A stretch of 64,000 nucleotides of DNA from positions 30,811,001-30,875,000 of the forward strand of contig NC_092589.1 in NCBI RefSeq assembly GCF_047663525.1, read 5' to 3'. The stretch's first letter is position 1. Every line of letters starts with the position of its first letter. The notes under the pieces are model-generated. The model had not been told where the DNA came from. It saw only the letters and a program-made list of their open reading frames with translations, and ran no database searches. This document shows, piece by piece, positions 1 to 12,745 of this stretch. The translations under genes were made by a program, and so were the position numbers. The DNA is from Anas platyrhynchos. Lineage: Eukaryota; Chordata; Aves; Anseriformes; Anatidae.

Positions 1-3000
1 GCAGCACTGGCTGGCCAGGTTGCAATGCCTTCTTTCCATTTTGCTTTGCTGCCACAGCCTCTAGCTGCCACAGAGTTTGTCAAACCCTTGGATCAGGACA
101 CACATACAAACGCTCATGTCTGACACAGATTGTTCAAACAAACACGTTGACTTCCAAGCCAAATTTCAGTCTAGAACTTGCTTGACCTGCAGTCATTATG
201 GGAGTGGGGACAGTGGGTTTCAGAAGTTGTTCCCCGTGTTCTTTTTCAACACCAGCACACAGAGTACAGGAAAATCACCCAGCAGCCTTGTAAAGTGCCT
301 CTTATGCAATTTGTTAAGTGAAAATTGGCTGAGACATTGATAAATCCAATTTGATCTAAATTACACAGTGATGGGTGAACTCCATCCTGTATCACAATAG
401 TGAGCTTTTGATGGGTCAGTGAACATTTTCTTTGTAGATCTATCTTTTCAACAGTAACGTGTTTTTTTTTAGTTCACTGATGCTGCTGTGCAGCTGCTGT
501 CCTACAGCATTAAGACTTGAGTATCCTCAGCAATGTGAGAGGAAACGGGCTGGCAGGCCCAGAACTGCTGCAGGCAAACCAAACAAATGAAATATGCAAC
601 TAAGGCTGAAATCCATGTGTCCTAATGAGTGATAAAACAAAGGAGTTTTGTTTTGTTTTGTTTTGAATCTGACTCATGCATTCATTTCCTCTGTGTAGGG
701 CACCATGCAGGTGAGAACAACTTCATTTTCAGTACCTAGAAGAATTTTCCCCCAGATGGAGCTTTCTTGGTCAATTACTGCTGGCACATAGCCTGGGGGA
801 TTTCAAATATTATTCTAAAATAGTTTCTGAAGCAGGAGGGGGCTCTAAAAGGGAATTAAGTTGAATATTTCTGAACAGATGAGCTAAGCCTGTAATAAGC
901 GTGTCACTCCTTAACCATGCAATATCAATGGTGAGATCTGTAGGAGGGCCTCAGCATTGCTGTGAGGGAACCAGAACATTATGGCGGCACCAAGGAGTCT
1001 TCGTAGCATTTGAATGCTTTTGCTGACCAACCAACCGCTGTAACTATATGTCTGATCTTTGCTTACAGGTGCACACTTTCCTAGTATGCTTACCCTTTGG
1101 GGGTCCTGGCAAGGGAATGCCTGGTCCAAGGACAAATAGAGACAAAGCCTTTGCTTGTGGTGTGGGAAGAGAAAGTTTCATAGCTGAGAAGGTTCCTTCA
1201 TACCCTCCAGGGCAGGAGACACCAGCTCCACCTCTTAGCTCTCTGCCTTTATCAAATTTCCCATTTGTGGCTGTTGCTTCAAGAGCCACTGTCGCGCTTC
1301 TCTCCAACCACCGCATTTCCCATCAACTCCTTTCAAAGGAGCATTGGAGCAAACAACACTTCAGCTCCTCCTCCTGTTCTGTCAGCTCTTCACACAGCAG
1401 CATAACAGCAGTCTTCCACCACTGCCTTCTCCTGAGCTAAACATCTGAGCCTTCTGGGCAGCTTCCTTCTGTCCCATAGGGTAGGGTGCCAAAGGCTGGT
1501 GAGGGCAGGATGCTCAGAGCTGACAGGCTTTTCGGAAGACTGGCACCATGGTTGTTGTCTAGGGTCCACCCTTTGGCAGGGAGACAACTAAGCACATGTT
1601 CAGCCTCCACACTGCATACGGTAAGGCCAGAGGTAAACACAGCATAGGCTTTATTTTTATTATTTTTTTAATTGTGTACAGGGGCATGGTCCTGTGAGGT
1701 GTGGCGTCTTCTGTGACATAAAGGGGCACTGTAACATCACAAATGATCCCTTCTCTGCTTGGAGACTCTAAGGAGCATGTGAAAGTCATTAATTCTTCTA
1801 GTGAAGCCTACCATGTTTCGTAATTTATGTGAGGTGAACCACACAAACATCAACTACTTTTATCTACTGATCCAGTCCCCCCATTGCCCTGAGTTACTTT
1901 CTCATGCAGCCACAGCTCCAATAGCACAAAGATCACCCAACACCAAGCAAAACTCTGGCAAATATTCTGCTGGGAAGATGGTGGGGAGGCCAACAAAGCA
2001 ACCTGCGGCAATTCTGCTCAGACTTGTGTGGGTTTTTCTCTACTCCATACTTCCAGGACAACTCTGGGCAAATGACTGCAGCTTCTCTGTTTCTCTGTTC
2101 CCCAGCTGTTCACAAAGGGGATCAGAGAACTTCATATATTGTGAGGGCAACTAGGCAAAGTCCAAGAAGAAGGAAGCTGCTGTTTCCTTTCTGGATATTA
2201 CCAACAGGCTGTTGGGTTTTTATGTTTCTGTGTGAGGAGCTCTTCAGATTGAGCTAGATCCTTAACTGAATCAGCCACATGTGGTTCCTAACGAGCAGAG
2301 ATGGAGAGGGATGAGGATGAGGAATCTGCTTGAGTTCCCAAGCACCCCACTGAAGATGGTAAGAAAGGCAATAGGAAGCATTTATTTGTGAAAAGAGCAG
2401 CAGGGAGGCTGCAGAATATCCCTCACTGAAGGTCCTAAGGTGGACAGTAGAAAAACTGCTGTCAGCGATGTGGCAGGAATATTTGGGTTTGCCCTGGGAC
2501 AGGAAGCAGGACAAAATGATGTCTCAGAATCTCTCCTTGACCTATTTTTCCCAAGTACATACTGCCATTTAATGCTAACCTCATTGTTACTGGAAGAGAG
2601 GCCACATAAAGATTTATTCTGGACAAGAAAACAGGGTTTATTGAATTATGCTGCTCTGTACTGATTACATGATATGATAGCACTTGTCAAAATTCCCAGT
2701 GTCTGTACTCTCACCTCTTTATTCCCCCCAAATCACTAATAACCTCAATCAGTGTGAAGCTATCAGAAGGCTACAGGGATATGGAAAGCTTAGTGTTTTG
2801 GTGAAATACTGAGGCATGTATGTTAAAATGAATTCTACAAACTTCCCAGCAACTGAGCTGTATTGATTATGAACAATTTAGGCTTAACCAGAATTTATAT
2901 AACTGTGAAGATTCTGGACAGTTTGTAGCTGATATGCCTTTAAAATTAACTAAAATCAGTCCATATGTCATTCTTTATAAACAAAAATTGCACATGAATG

Positions 3001-6000
3001 TGAAATTAATTGAAAAAAAGCAACACACGTGGATATCAGCAGTATCAAGATGTAGTGTTTTTCTCACCTAAAATCTGCAGGAGTTCATCAATTACCTGCC
3101 TTAGCTTTGGATCTGGTGAGTTATATTTTCAAAGTCAAGCTCACTTAAAAGCACACTGACAGGTGACATTATTAGGTGACATTATTACTAGTTAAGGAGT
3201 TGATGGTTATTAAGTTTAAATTAAATCAAAATGCTTAAATGATACTCCTCTGAATGCCTGGCAGCCCCATTTTTTTTCTAGAGAAGATCTAATAAACAAA
3301 TGGTGAGGCTGTGGGAACTGTTTCAGGGTTTGACTTATAAATAACAGCACAATGCCTGAAATTCTTTTTAGGGACTGTTCTTTCACCAGATCTTGTCAGA
3401 ACAGATAATTATGCCAGTTATAGATAAAATTTTAAAGAGACATCTAATATGTTCCAAATGAATCTGAGACTTGCCTGTATTAGGTTGGAGAAAAACAACT
3501 TTGAACAGCATTACTTGGTAATTATTCATGAACAAATATCTGAAAAGATGGTGGGTTTAAGATAAACTGCTCTATCACAACAATCATCGTGATCAACTAA
3601 TTTAAAGTGTCCTCACAGGAGGTAAACAAATGTAAAACGGAAACCATAAACTATCAGAATGTAGACGTCACTCCCAAGAGCGGGGACGGGGTGGGAATCA
3701 GATGGAACTGACACTGTTTCTCAGAATTACGCTGTCACAAACCCAAGCTAGCACTCTGAAGGACCATTCATCAAAATAAGCACTCCTTTCCCTTCCTCGT
3801 GTTAGAAATGCCCCCTCTTTTGTCTTAGAAGCACTGGATTTGATGAAGTAAGCAGCGCAGCTTTCTGCCAACACACACTTCTCCAAAACTGGAAGAATAA
3901 CTTACCACGACTGCCATTAGGCTATTTTAGCTTTAGCAGACCAGAAAAACTCATCTATTAGATATTAATTATATCCAACTCTGTAAGAATTTTAAATAGC
4001 TTATAAGTGAAGTAATTAAGTGTATGTTTAGTTTCTATTCTCATTCCTGCAGAGGTACTGAGAAGGCATGAGTTTGACATGCTAGGAAAATAAAACCACC
4101 AGCATGGGAAATTATGGGGAAAAAAGCCCTACCAGGGTAAATAAAGAAAACCCTCTGCACAGATCAGCAGCCACAGCATATATGTCCATGCCCAAGAGCT
4201 CTGCAACTGAATTTACTGAGCAGCTGGCTGTCTTGCTGGTGAGGAGAATGGCACGGGTGAGGATAATAACCCTCTGCTAAGGGTAGGAGACTGTGAGGGC
4301 TTCCCCAGCAGCATGGCGGTGCAGAGCGCACACAAATCCCACCAGAACCCTGGGAACAATTCCCCCAGCACCCAGAGAGCTCCGGCTCCTTTACCAGACC
4401 TCAGAGCACGAACAGCTTCTGCCCCAGGCTGTCTTGCATCAGGTGGTCTGTAAGTTCATAGGTATTAGTGATTTTAGCCCAGCACCTGATGCTGGGAAGC
4501 TAGGAGTCTCCAAAATTGAATTCTGACAGAAGGTCACAGCCCTTGGTAGTCAACCACCAGCAGACTGACTCAGACTTGAGGCCAGGTCACAGCGTGGCAT
4601 CAGAAAGAGAGCAAAAAATACTGGATTCAAAAACACTAATACCAAGTTTTTAAACTCTGATCCTTCTCAGAAAGCAGGGGAATTCTCATCATATATAGAA
4701 ATGTTTATATGCTAGACATTAAGTCATTCCCGTCACTTACGGAGAAAAACCTTGAATTCTTGCCAGGGAATCTGAGCACCATCGTGGGACACCTGAGGTG
4801 TCTGCAAATCTGCAACAACTGTTTGGAAACAATATATTCTGCTATGCTTTGATCTCTCAAATCTCAGCCTTAAGGATGAGCCATTTCTTATGAGATCCTT
4901 CTGGAGCCATGAGCTTTCTCTTCGCTACTGCTTGCCCAAGGGGCACTATTTGGTATAGGAGATCCTGCCCTAGCATACTAAAACTAGTCTTTTAGCACGA
5001 TGAAAAAAATGTATGCTGACATTTGTGAATCTCTTAGTGTATTTTGGATGGCAGCTGTCTTAAAAGTACACTTTATTACTTAAAAGTACACTTTCCAGTT
5101 ATTTCCAGTGGAACAAAGCACTTTGCAGCTGGCATGACTACCAGAGGACAGTCACGTCACCAGGCAAGGTGGGGATAAGCCAGTGAGCGTACTCTGAAGT
5201 GTTTGGTGCTTTATTACAAAATTGGAAACAAAACCCAGAAACCCTTACCCTACCCCCACTCCCACATCCTTCCCCCCCCCAAAAAAAAAAAAAAAAACAA
5301 AAAAACTAACTAACAAAAAAAGCAAAAATCAGCACAATACCTCCCTGTATAGTGCTGATTATACACCTGCTTTAACAGCACGTTGCATACAAAACACAGC
5401 GTCAGAGCAGCTCCTGAACATCACTTCTCTCCTCTTACCCTTTGGTTCAGTGATCTCATTATATTCTAGCACTGTCTGTGTTAAAAATGAACCAGTTGCC
5501 GAGACCTTAGTGTATTAATGCAATAAGGACGTTTTTGCCTTCTCCAGGCTTTTATCTCAGCAAAAAATAAAGAGCCACGGTGATTAATGCAAAAAGTTAC
5601 TTTAGCTAGTGTTGGATATACAGGGAAAAGTATAAGGACAGGAGAAGCACGTAGTAATACTTACTCACTGTACCCCAGCACTTGTGGTGAGGGAATTCTT
5701 AACCCTGAGAGGGTGCCTGAGTATTTAACAGCCTTTGATAGATTTTTCTTTTCCTCTGAATTTTGCAGTGCTATTTAGCTTATTTCTACATAAATTTCTT
5801 ACTGGCATAATTCAGTTTGTTATGAATTTTCAGAAACCACATCCCAAAAGAAACAATTACCATACAAATATCTTATTAGTTCTAGTCTTCAGTTTTCTCT
5901 GAGGAATTAATAAAGATTAAACCTGACACATTCATATGACAGACATGGAACACGAGGCTTAGAGTTCATAATAATACCCCTCCACGCTATTCCTGATGGA

Positions 6001-6955
6001 AACCTCAGGACAGCTACTCTAGTTTGAAAAAATTAAGATGTGAAGTGTTTCTGGGACTCATTGGCAGGGATAAAAGCAGCAATACTCTGATTTGGAGGAT
6101 CTAAATATATAATGTTCACAGGTTCAAAACCATGACAAAATACAATTTTGATTGCAAAGGACTGTGATTTCACTGGTAGAAAAATAAGAAATGTAACATA
6201 TATATATAAAAAAATAATAATAATTTAAAAAGTCATATGACCACAATATGGCAGATTTCTGAAATAATTCATTTTCTGCAAATTGGCCAATTGTTGGGAT
6301 CTAATTGTTGGGTGATCTAAAGCCTATTACAGTACCCCTTTAATAATCTGTTAATATAATTTCAATTTAATTGCAATTAGAAAACAGATTGCTGAGAGAA
6401 GCTGGGGAATCCCTGCCTGTGGAAGTGTTTCAAAAAACTTAGACAAGTTCGTCAGGGATGAGACAGCGTAAGTTAAGTACCTATGGGGCAAAGGAATGGA
6501 CTAGCAAACCTCTCATGTTCCACACTCCTATTGCTATAACCCCATGATTACTAGGTCATTATTACACAGATTTCTTTCAGAAGTAACACACATCTCCTAA
6601 AATCTTCAATTCCAGAAAATATATTCTAGGTCTTAAAAGGCTGAAACTTAAAAAGAAATGGACCAAAGCAGACAATTAAATACTACCATTGTCTGTGTGA
6701 AGGGGATTACAATGTCATATAAGAAAGCTGTCTTTCTTTATTCACCAATAATAAATTTAAGACATGGTTTATAAGCAAAATAGAAAACATTTTCATTATA
6801 TGAAAGATGTTGTTTAATTAGGAAAATGTTGGTTCTGTTTTTAGTCTGGACTTTAGCATGCTTAAATCCAGTTGCTACCAAGAAGTCAGGAAATTCTAAA
6901 GGTAGCTCTACCTCTGACAGTTTAACTGAAATTATAACTGATAAAGTTTTATATG

Positions 6956-6989
<34 letters not shown>

Positions 6990-7160
6990 GAACCCCCTTG
7001 TTCTTTTTGAATCATACACCTGAATAACATTAAAAGATTTGGCAGAAGAAATAAAGCCATAGGAGCCTGCCTTAATTTCCTAGGCTTTTAGAGGAGTATG
7101 TTGAATTGACGGCTCATGTTGTAGCTAGAAAGACTATTTGTACAGAAACATCATTTGTAC
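1..7160. other. Gene-free stretch upstream of COX20
   Basis: No frame here gives a recognisable protein, and I found no exon of DESI2, the gene expected on this side from human synteny. The stretch is AT-rich with poly-A/T runs and short local duplications, such as two copies of a 13-base unit at 3163-3188. Several plus-strand AATAAA hexamers occur (for example near 3290, 4137 and 5563). It could be distal 3' UTR or downstream sequence of a neighbouring gene, but nothing visible proves that. Confidence 0.6.
6959..6985. repeat. Poly-T tract, 27 bases
   Basis: This is an uninterrupted run of T on the plus strand, a simple mononucleotide repeat likely to vary in length between individuals and assemblies. 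Confidence 0.9.
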
Positions 7161-7164
7161 GGGT

Positions 7165-7741
7165 AACTGGGAGTATTGGAACACTGCTTTGCGCTGGTGT
7201 GGCCTCACCTCAAGAAGTACTGTGTGCTGTTTTTTAAACCACAGCCTAAGAAAGACATAAAAAGAATAGAGAGTGTCCAAAGGAAGGCTACAAAGATGGT
7301 GACAGGTCTAGAGGGCAAGACTTCTATGGAGCAGCTGAGGAGCAGCTGAGGTCCCTTGGTTTGCTCAGCCCCGAGCAGAGCAGGCTGAGGGGAAGCCTCA
7401 TGGCGGCCTGCAGCTCCCTCACGAGGGGAGCGGAGGGGCAGGCGCTGAGCTCTGCTCTCTGGGGACAGCGACAGGACCCGAGGGAACGGCATGGAGCTGG
7501 GACAGGGGAGGGTCAGGCTGGGGGTTAGGGAAAGGCTCTGCACCCAGAGGGTGGTCGGGCACTGGGACAGGCTGCCCAGGGCAGTGGTCACAGCACTGAG
7601 CCTGCTGGAGTTCAGGAAGTGTTTGGACAGTGCTCACATTGGGGTTAACTCCTAGGGGGTTCTGCGTCGAGCCAGGACCTGGACTCGATGACCTTTGTGG
7701 GTCTTTTCCCACTGAGGATATTCTATGATTATATGATTCTG
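7165..7741 (+). mobile_element. CR1 LINE, 5'-truncated, with 3' tail
   Basis: The segment reads as the C-terminal part of a CR1 reverse transcriptase frame followed by the CR1 3' end. Degraded coding motifs are visible: a leucine-rich block after 7190, and the stretch around 7545-7570 matching the conserved Q-R-V-V-G-H-W region. It ends in the CR1 hallmark, an ATTCTATG-like octamer repeated with slight change at 7719-7741. Frameshifts and stops show it is dead. It is 5'-truncated, as most CR1 copies are, and lies about 2.2 kb upstream of COX20. The 5' boundary is approximate. Confidence 0.9.
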
Positions 7742-9594
7742 TGTTAGTCAAAGTCAACCTACAGAAGCAATCAGCAAAGCCAGCCCGGAGTAAAACTGGC
7801 TTGCAGTTGAGCCTTAATTTGCATTAGTATTAATGCTGAAATAAAAAAGGCAATTTGTTTTAATTGCATGAGCGTGGTTCCCGACTGCCTTGGCAGCAGT
7901 AGCCTGCACACACTCTTTGTGCCTTCTCCTACAGGGAGCAGTTACTCTGACATAACCTGCTGGATGGTATCTCTACAACCATCATAGTAAATATTTACCA
8001 CCACAAAACCATCAAATACATAAATCCTACACACCTGAATCTAATAGTATGATGTCCTCCTCCTGAAGGACAAACACTCTTGTGAAATCCAAGGACTTTA
8101 ATGGAATAACCATCCTCTTCCTGACTTCTGGCAATGTTAAGTAACCTTTGCTTACATTGCTTACAACATGGCACCTGGTCACCACAGGCAATTGCTTGGC
8201 TTCTTTTTAAGCAGCTTCAAGCTGACCATGAAGACAGATAAAAAGTCCTACAAGATGTGTTTCAAGGGGTGCCTCCACCGCTAGCCCAGGAATCTGCCAG
8301 CCTGCTAACTACCAAGCAATGCCTGTAGCAGAGCAACGTCTCGAGGCGCTTATCTGCTCTCAGAAGAGCAAACGTATGTCTCCCCTTATGTTCGATGGTG
8401 ACAAGACTGCACATAGGTTCAGACCCCTCGAGAAAGTGCTCAGCATGATGAAGGTAATTAGCGCTGAAGTCAGCAAGCCAACATCAATCCAATTCTTCCA
8501 CTCTTCTTTTCTTCTTCAAAATATTAACTTCTTCAGGCCAGGCCACATCACCACCAGTAAAAGCACTATCTACTTTTTACCAATTTGGCCCTATTAACCC
8601 CAGACATATCAGCACACTCCTGTAATTTCTTACTATACTCCTCCATGTTTGTGGTTGTGCAATAAAATGCAAATACACGATGATTTTTTTAAACCAACTA
8701 AAATAAAAACATACATTACAAATCCAAAGAAGAAAATATGCCAATAATTTTATTTCCACATTTTATTATGGTAAATGTCCCATGTTTTTACATACATAAT
8801 ACACATTAGCTTTAAAAGGATTAGATACAATTCCAGATATGTTTATTGATCTTTTTAAAATTGCAAATGTATCGGACCAGTTTGTTCCATGAATTCTGAA
8901 CATTGCCTCTAGAGACTGCAAAGATGATAAAGCAATCAGATTTGGGACTGCTGGGAAGGAGTGAGACTTGTTTCTAATCTGTTAAAGATTTCAAATAACC
9001 CATGCAAATGTAAAACGGCACTTTTCAACTACTAATATATCAATTCTGTGTAAAAGTACGTTGTTTCCAGAATCCTGAAAACATGTAAGTAATATAAAAC
9101 GCAAGCTTAAAATCCAGTGAGTGCAAAAGACCATTCTATTCAGCATAGAATTAAAAATAAAACATCCAAAATAACACTTTAAAAGGTCTGAAGATAGCTA
9201 ATTCCTCCTAGGGAAACAATGTTTCAGGACTTTTTTTTTTTAATTGAAAAGCAATACTACACATCTCTCGTCCTTATTTTTCTTTGTTGCTGCGATGTAA
9301 AAGGTCCTACATTGAACCTAACTGGCAGATTACTACTTAGGAGGTAGAAACTTGTTTTCTTCCAGCAAAATGTTTTCACAGTACGTCAGAACTACAAAAC
9401 GCCGTCCTGAGTCACTTAGCAGCGTTCACCTCTTCAGATTTTACTCGTGGTAACATTTAACGTCTGAAGCATCACTTCCAGTGTGCGGACGCGCTTTGGC
9501 ACAGGCTGCCCTAACAAACGCACTCGTGTTTTATCCCATTTGGCTGTAATGACCCAAAGAGTGCCACCATTTCAGAAGCCTATTCTGCGCAGAG
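7742..9594. other. Non-coding stretch before the COX20 CpG island
   Basis: This is AT-rich single-copy-looking sequence without a recognisable gene or exon. GC content rises only after about 9590, where the COX20 promoter island begins. Confidence 0.6.
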
Positions 9595-9735
9595 CAATTC
9601 CCCCACGCACGCCCGCAGCGCCGCCATCGCTCCCCCCCCCCCCCTTTCCCTTTCCCTTCCTCCCCTCCCCGCTGCGCGCCCTCGCGCCTCCCCCTCCCGC
9701 CACGGGCGGGCGCGCGCACGCACGCACGCAGCCGG

Positions 9736-9746
9736 GCGCACGCGCG
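9736..9746 (+). promoter_or_regulatory. NRF1-like site in COX20 promoter
   Basis: GCGCACGCGCG matches the NRF1 palindromic consensus (YGCGCAYGCGCR) except for the outermost base. It lies about 210 bases upstream of the COX20 start codon. NRF1 commonly drives nuclear genes for cytochrome oxidase subunits and assembly factors, so the site suits the gene. However, it sits in a low-complexity CG/CA tract where such matches arise easily. Confidence 0.45.
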
Positions 9747-9812
9747 CGCGCCCTCGCTCCGTGACCCATTTCGGCGAACAAAGGAGCTCGCGGGCAGCGA
9801 GGCCCCGCACCT

Positions 9813-9823
9813 AAAATGGCGCC
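9813..9823 (+). promoter_or_regulatory. YY1-like ATGGCG element upstream of COX20
   Basis: AAAATGGCGCC resembles the YY1 initiator motif (AAnATGGCGGC), which often lies at or just after transcription starts of housekeeping genes. It lies about 140 bases upstream of the COX20 start codon and may help place the transcription start. The ATG inside it is not followed by a conserved frame. Confidence 0.35.
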
Positions 9824-9954
9824 GGCGCCTCCTCCCTCCCCCCCCCCCCCCCGCGCGGGCACCATCGAGACGGGGCGGGCAGAGCGGCGCCTCGCCGCGG
9901 CCGCTCTAGGCGCGGCCCTTCCCCGTCTCGGTGGTGCGCGGGCGCTGTCGCGTC

Positions 9955-9987
9955 ATGGCGGGCGAGGGCGGCTCTGAGGAGGGGAAG
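9955..9987 (+). CDS. COX20: COX20 coding exon 1
   Basis: This exon encodes 11 residues (MAGEGGSEEGK) and ends in phase 0 at a GTAATG donor. The ATG is the first one in this frame within the CpG island, and the Ala/Gly/Glu-rich start resembles the mammalian N-terminus. Confidence 0.9.
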
Positions 9988-12745
9988 GTAATGGCGGCTG
10001 CCGGCGGGACGGCGGCCGTTCGCTCTCCGTATTTATTTTTTTTATTTTTATTTTTATTTTTTATTTCCACGTACTCCTCCACAGGGTTTTCTCTTTTGGG
10101 GTTGAAACGCTGTCGTGACCCTCGAGCCTCCTCAACCGCCGTAACGGTGGCTGGAGTCGTGCCGAGCGGCTGCTTGCCCGTGTGGCAGCGGGTGAAACCC
10201 TGCTGTAACGGGGCACGGCGTGGGTGCAGCACGGGTAGCCTGGCTTCTTCTACAAGAGGGTGCTTGAAATCATTAGGGCAGGGCTTTCTGTCCCACTGGC
10301 ACAAAGGGATGGTGTGGGAGCAGCTGAGGGCTGTTCACAGACAACAGAGATTAAATTATTAATGGAGGTTTCTTACTTGAACACAAATCCATTTGTAGTC
10401 AGAGGCTTGCCATCCCTTTATCCGTAGTCAGGCATCCTCTCAGTGACTTCCCTCAGTGTTGCCAGCCCTTTGTGGATGGTTTATGGTGGTATCCCATCTT
10501 TAAAATCCACTTGGTCCAACTATAGCAGCTTTCAAAAAAAAAAAAATCATTGTTAATGACTTCAGCTGGTACTGTTGCACATTGCAGTGTTTAATGGTAT
10601 TTAACGATTTGAAGTTAATGGAATGGTTGAAGACAGAATTAGCGCACCACCAGTAACAGGTGAGTTAGGAGGAAGAAGGGAGATTTATTACAGTTCAGGC
10701 CCCTTCACTCTGACCATGTTGTCTCGAGGCCTCTGCACATGTAGTTTGCCATTCCTGCTTGTGACACCAACATGCACTTGCAAGGATGTTCTTCAGGTGG
10801 GAGATAGGAATTGTAATCAAGTTAGAAGATCTCCATCATACTTACGCCAGCATAGGCTTCTCAGAAATCAAAAATATATTTGTCCAGTCCATAGTTGCAT
10901 GTATGCATGGCAATATGTAATTGCCATTTGAAAAGTAAATAGAAATATGGCAGAAAAAAAGCTAGTGTGGGTTATAGATGTGAGGCAGAATATTAAATAA
11001 TTAGGGTAGTTTTAACCAGTAGATTCATTTTAAAATCTATGTGTAGAATATAGATGAATTTACATGAATAGCCCCTATGTTTAGGCATACATGGGATTAA
11101 GTTAAAAATGGTAGTTTTAGTCTTTGTTTAATATAAAGTTCTCTGGTACCAGCATCATCTTCTCCAATAATTTCTTTCACTCTTTTTTTTTTATTGTTAT
11201 TATTATTATTATTTTTTAATTTTAAACACATTTGCCTTTTCGGATGTTACAATTACGTGGCATAACCTTACCTGGTTGATTGTAACCTCACCTGTTATAC
11301 AACCTGATGTATGTTGGTTTTAAATAAAGGAGCTGGGCTCCTAAGGGTATTCTCCCTACCTTTTTTTGGGAGAATAAAGGAAAAAATGAAATAATCTTCA
11401 ATAGGAAGGACAGAAGAACCATAAGCCACCAGGCTTACAAAAATGATGTTGCCTAAATCAATTGCTAACTCTTTTAAAGCAGTTCTTGATACAGCTGTGC
11501 ATATTCGCTATGTATGGTCATCTTTTGCTCAAGTATAAATTGATTTTGCTCAAATATAAATGTATTCCTGGGAGCAGGAAATCATTCAGTTTTTATTGTT
11601 GACTACTAAGATGAGTCAATTTTACAGGGAAATAGGCTACTTTTACAAAAGTAGTTTTAAATTAATATTTTAATGTGTTGTTTTTGTTTTCTTTTTCCTT
11701 GCAGTCCTTTAAACTCCTAGGATTTCTTGATGTTAAAAATGTCCCATGTGCACGAGAATCAGTGCTCTATGGCTCTGTGGGATCTTTAGTTGTGGGTCTT
11801 GGACACTTTTTAGCAACCAGTAAGTAATTACACCTTTTGTTTCTTTTATGTGTTATTTGTAAGGTGAAATTCATTCTTAATTTCTATTAAGCTTTATTAA
11901 TAATGGGAAGCCACCCAACTTTTTTCCTCTAATTTTTTGGAGTATTTTTGTTTCAGGTAGAGTTAAAAGATCCTGCGACTTTGCAGTCGGTGGCTTTATT
12001 TGCACAATGTTAGGATACTGGTATGTAGAATGTTTCTTGAATTTTGACAGACCTATGTTGGCAGTTTTGTACAACACAATCCTTGTGTGACCTTTCATAC
12101 TCTTTGAAACTCCATATATGACTTGCCTAGCTAACTGTCCTCTTCCTTCTCCCCCAAATCATTTTAAGGGAAAAGAGTTCTATGCCTTCAAATTTTTATT
12201 TTCATATATTTAAAAAAAACAAAACAGAAGTTGCTCGTTTCTTGAATTCTCAGAGATCAGACCATCCAGTTATCTCCTTCTTTCTTCCTTTTTTCCTTCA
12301 CATGTGCCATTCTTCTGCCCTAATTAAAAAAGCAGCATATTAAACGTTCACGAGGTTAAGATCCAAATCATAGAAGTGAGCATTTTCCATTGGAATTGTA
12401 TATCCTGCTCCTCAGTAGGAGCTGCCTAATGCCTGCCTTAAAGAAACAGCAGGTACCCTGGTATTTCCATTATGCGTTATTTCATACTGAATTTTACTAC
12501 CATTATTGTATGTGGTTTCAAAATTTCAACTGGCTGAATAACTCTGATTTGATACTGTCACACATGTAAAGAGGGAATCACGTTTTCTTTTTGTCTCCTC
12601 TAGGTTTTACTGCAGGTACATTTTAGCCAAACACAGGATCCGGCAAAGAATGCTTAAAGAAGGAATGAGAAACAAAATTTTATTTGAAGGCAGTTCTTTT
12701 GATCCAGAAAAAAAACAAACAGACAGTGAAAGAAGCAATTCATAG
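9955..12745 (+). CDS. COX20: COX20, cytochrome c oxidase assembly factor (4 exons)
   Basis: Joining 9955-9987, 11705-11819, 11957-12020 and 12604-12745 gives 354 bases: 117 residues plus a stop. The human protein is about 118 residues. COX20 (formerly FAM36A) is an inner-mitochondrial-membrane chaperone that holds newly made COX2 for copper insertion by the SCO proteins during complex IV assembly. The core FKLLGFLDV, the hydrophobic segment around residues 31-48, RVKRSCD at 51-57 and a second hydrophobic segment at about 58-73 match the family's two-helix hairpin. The Thr-Ser pair at 49-50 corresponds to the human position (T52) hit in disease. All introns are GT-AG and all phases fit. The N-terminal residues from exon 1 are divergent, which is normal for this protein. 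It lies head to tail with the expected DESI2 side and converges on HNRNPU, as in mammals. Confidence 0.97.
9988..11704 (+). other. COX20: COX20 intron 1
   Basis: This intron of about 1.7 kb runs from GTAATG to a TTTTCCTTGCAG acceptor. It contains a T-rich simple repeat (about 10028-10070) just after the CpG island and a short T/A repeat near 11184-11216. No other exon is evident inside. Confidence 0.85.
11705..11819 (+). CDS. COX20: COX20 coding exon 2
   Basis: This exon encodes residues 12-49 plus the first base of codon 50. It includes the conserved FKLLGFLDV motif and the first transmembrane segment, with a small-residue-rich GSVGSLVVGLG run. The donor is GTAAGT. This is the most conserved part of the protein. 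Confidence 0.97.
11957..12020 (+). CDS. COX20: COX20 coding exon 3
   Basis: This 64-base exon lies between a TTTCAG acceptor and a GTATGT donor. It encodes the positively charged loop RVKRSCD between the helices and the start of the second transmembrane segment (VGGFICTMLGY). Confidence 0.96.
12604..12745 (+). CDS. COX20: COX20 coding exon 4
   Basis: The acceptor is CTCCTCTAG. The exon completes the Trp codon split from exon 3, encodes the second helix end (WFYCRY) and a basic/acidic C-terminal tail with DPEKK near the end, as in the mammalian protein. It stops at TAG 12743-12745. Confidence 0.96.

Larger units (their letters stand above)
9595..10020 (+). promoter_or_regulatory. COX20: CpG island promoter of COX20
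   Basis: Base composition switches abruptly from AT-rich flank to very GC-rich, CpG-dense sequence. It includes two long C runs (9632-9644 and 9838-9852) and a CACG/GC dinucleotide-like tract at 9709-9750. The island ends just inside COX20 intron 1. No TATA box is evident, as expected for a housekeeping mitochondrial-assembly gene. An NRF1-like site and a YY1-like ATGGCGCC element lie inside it. Confidence 0.85.

Noticed and set aside
1-9600. Expected DESI2 exons upstream of COX20
   Set aside because: I searched for the conserved DESI2 peptide motifs in the plus frames and found none. At most a 3' UTR could lie here.
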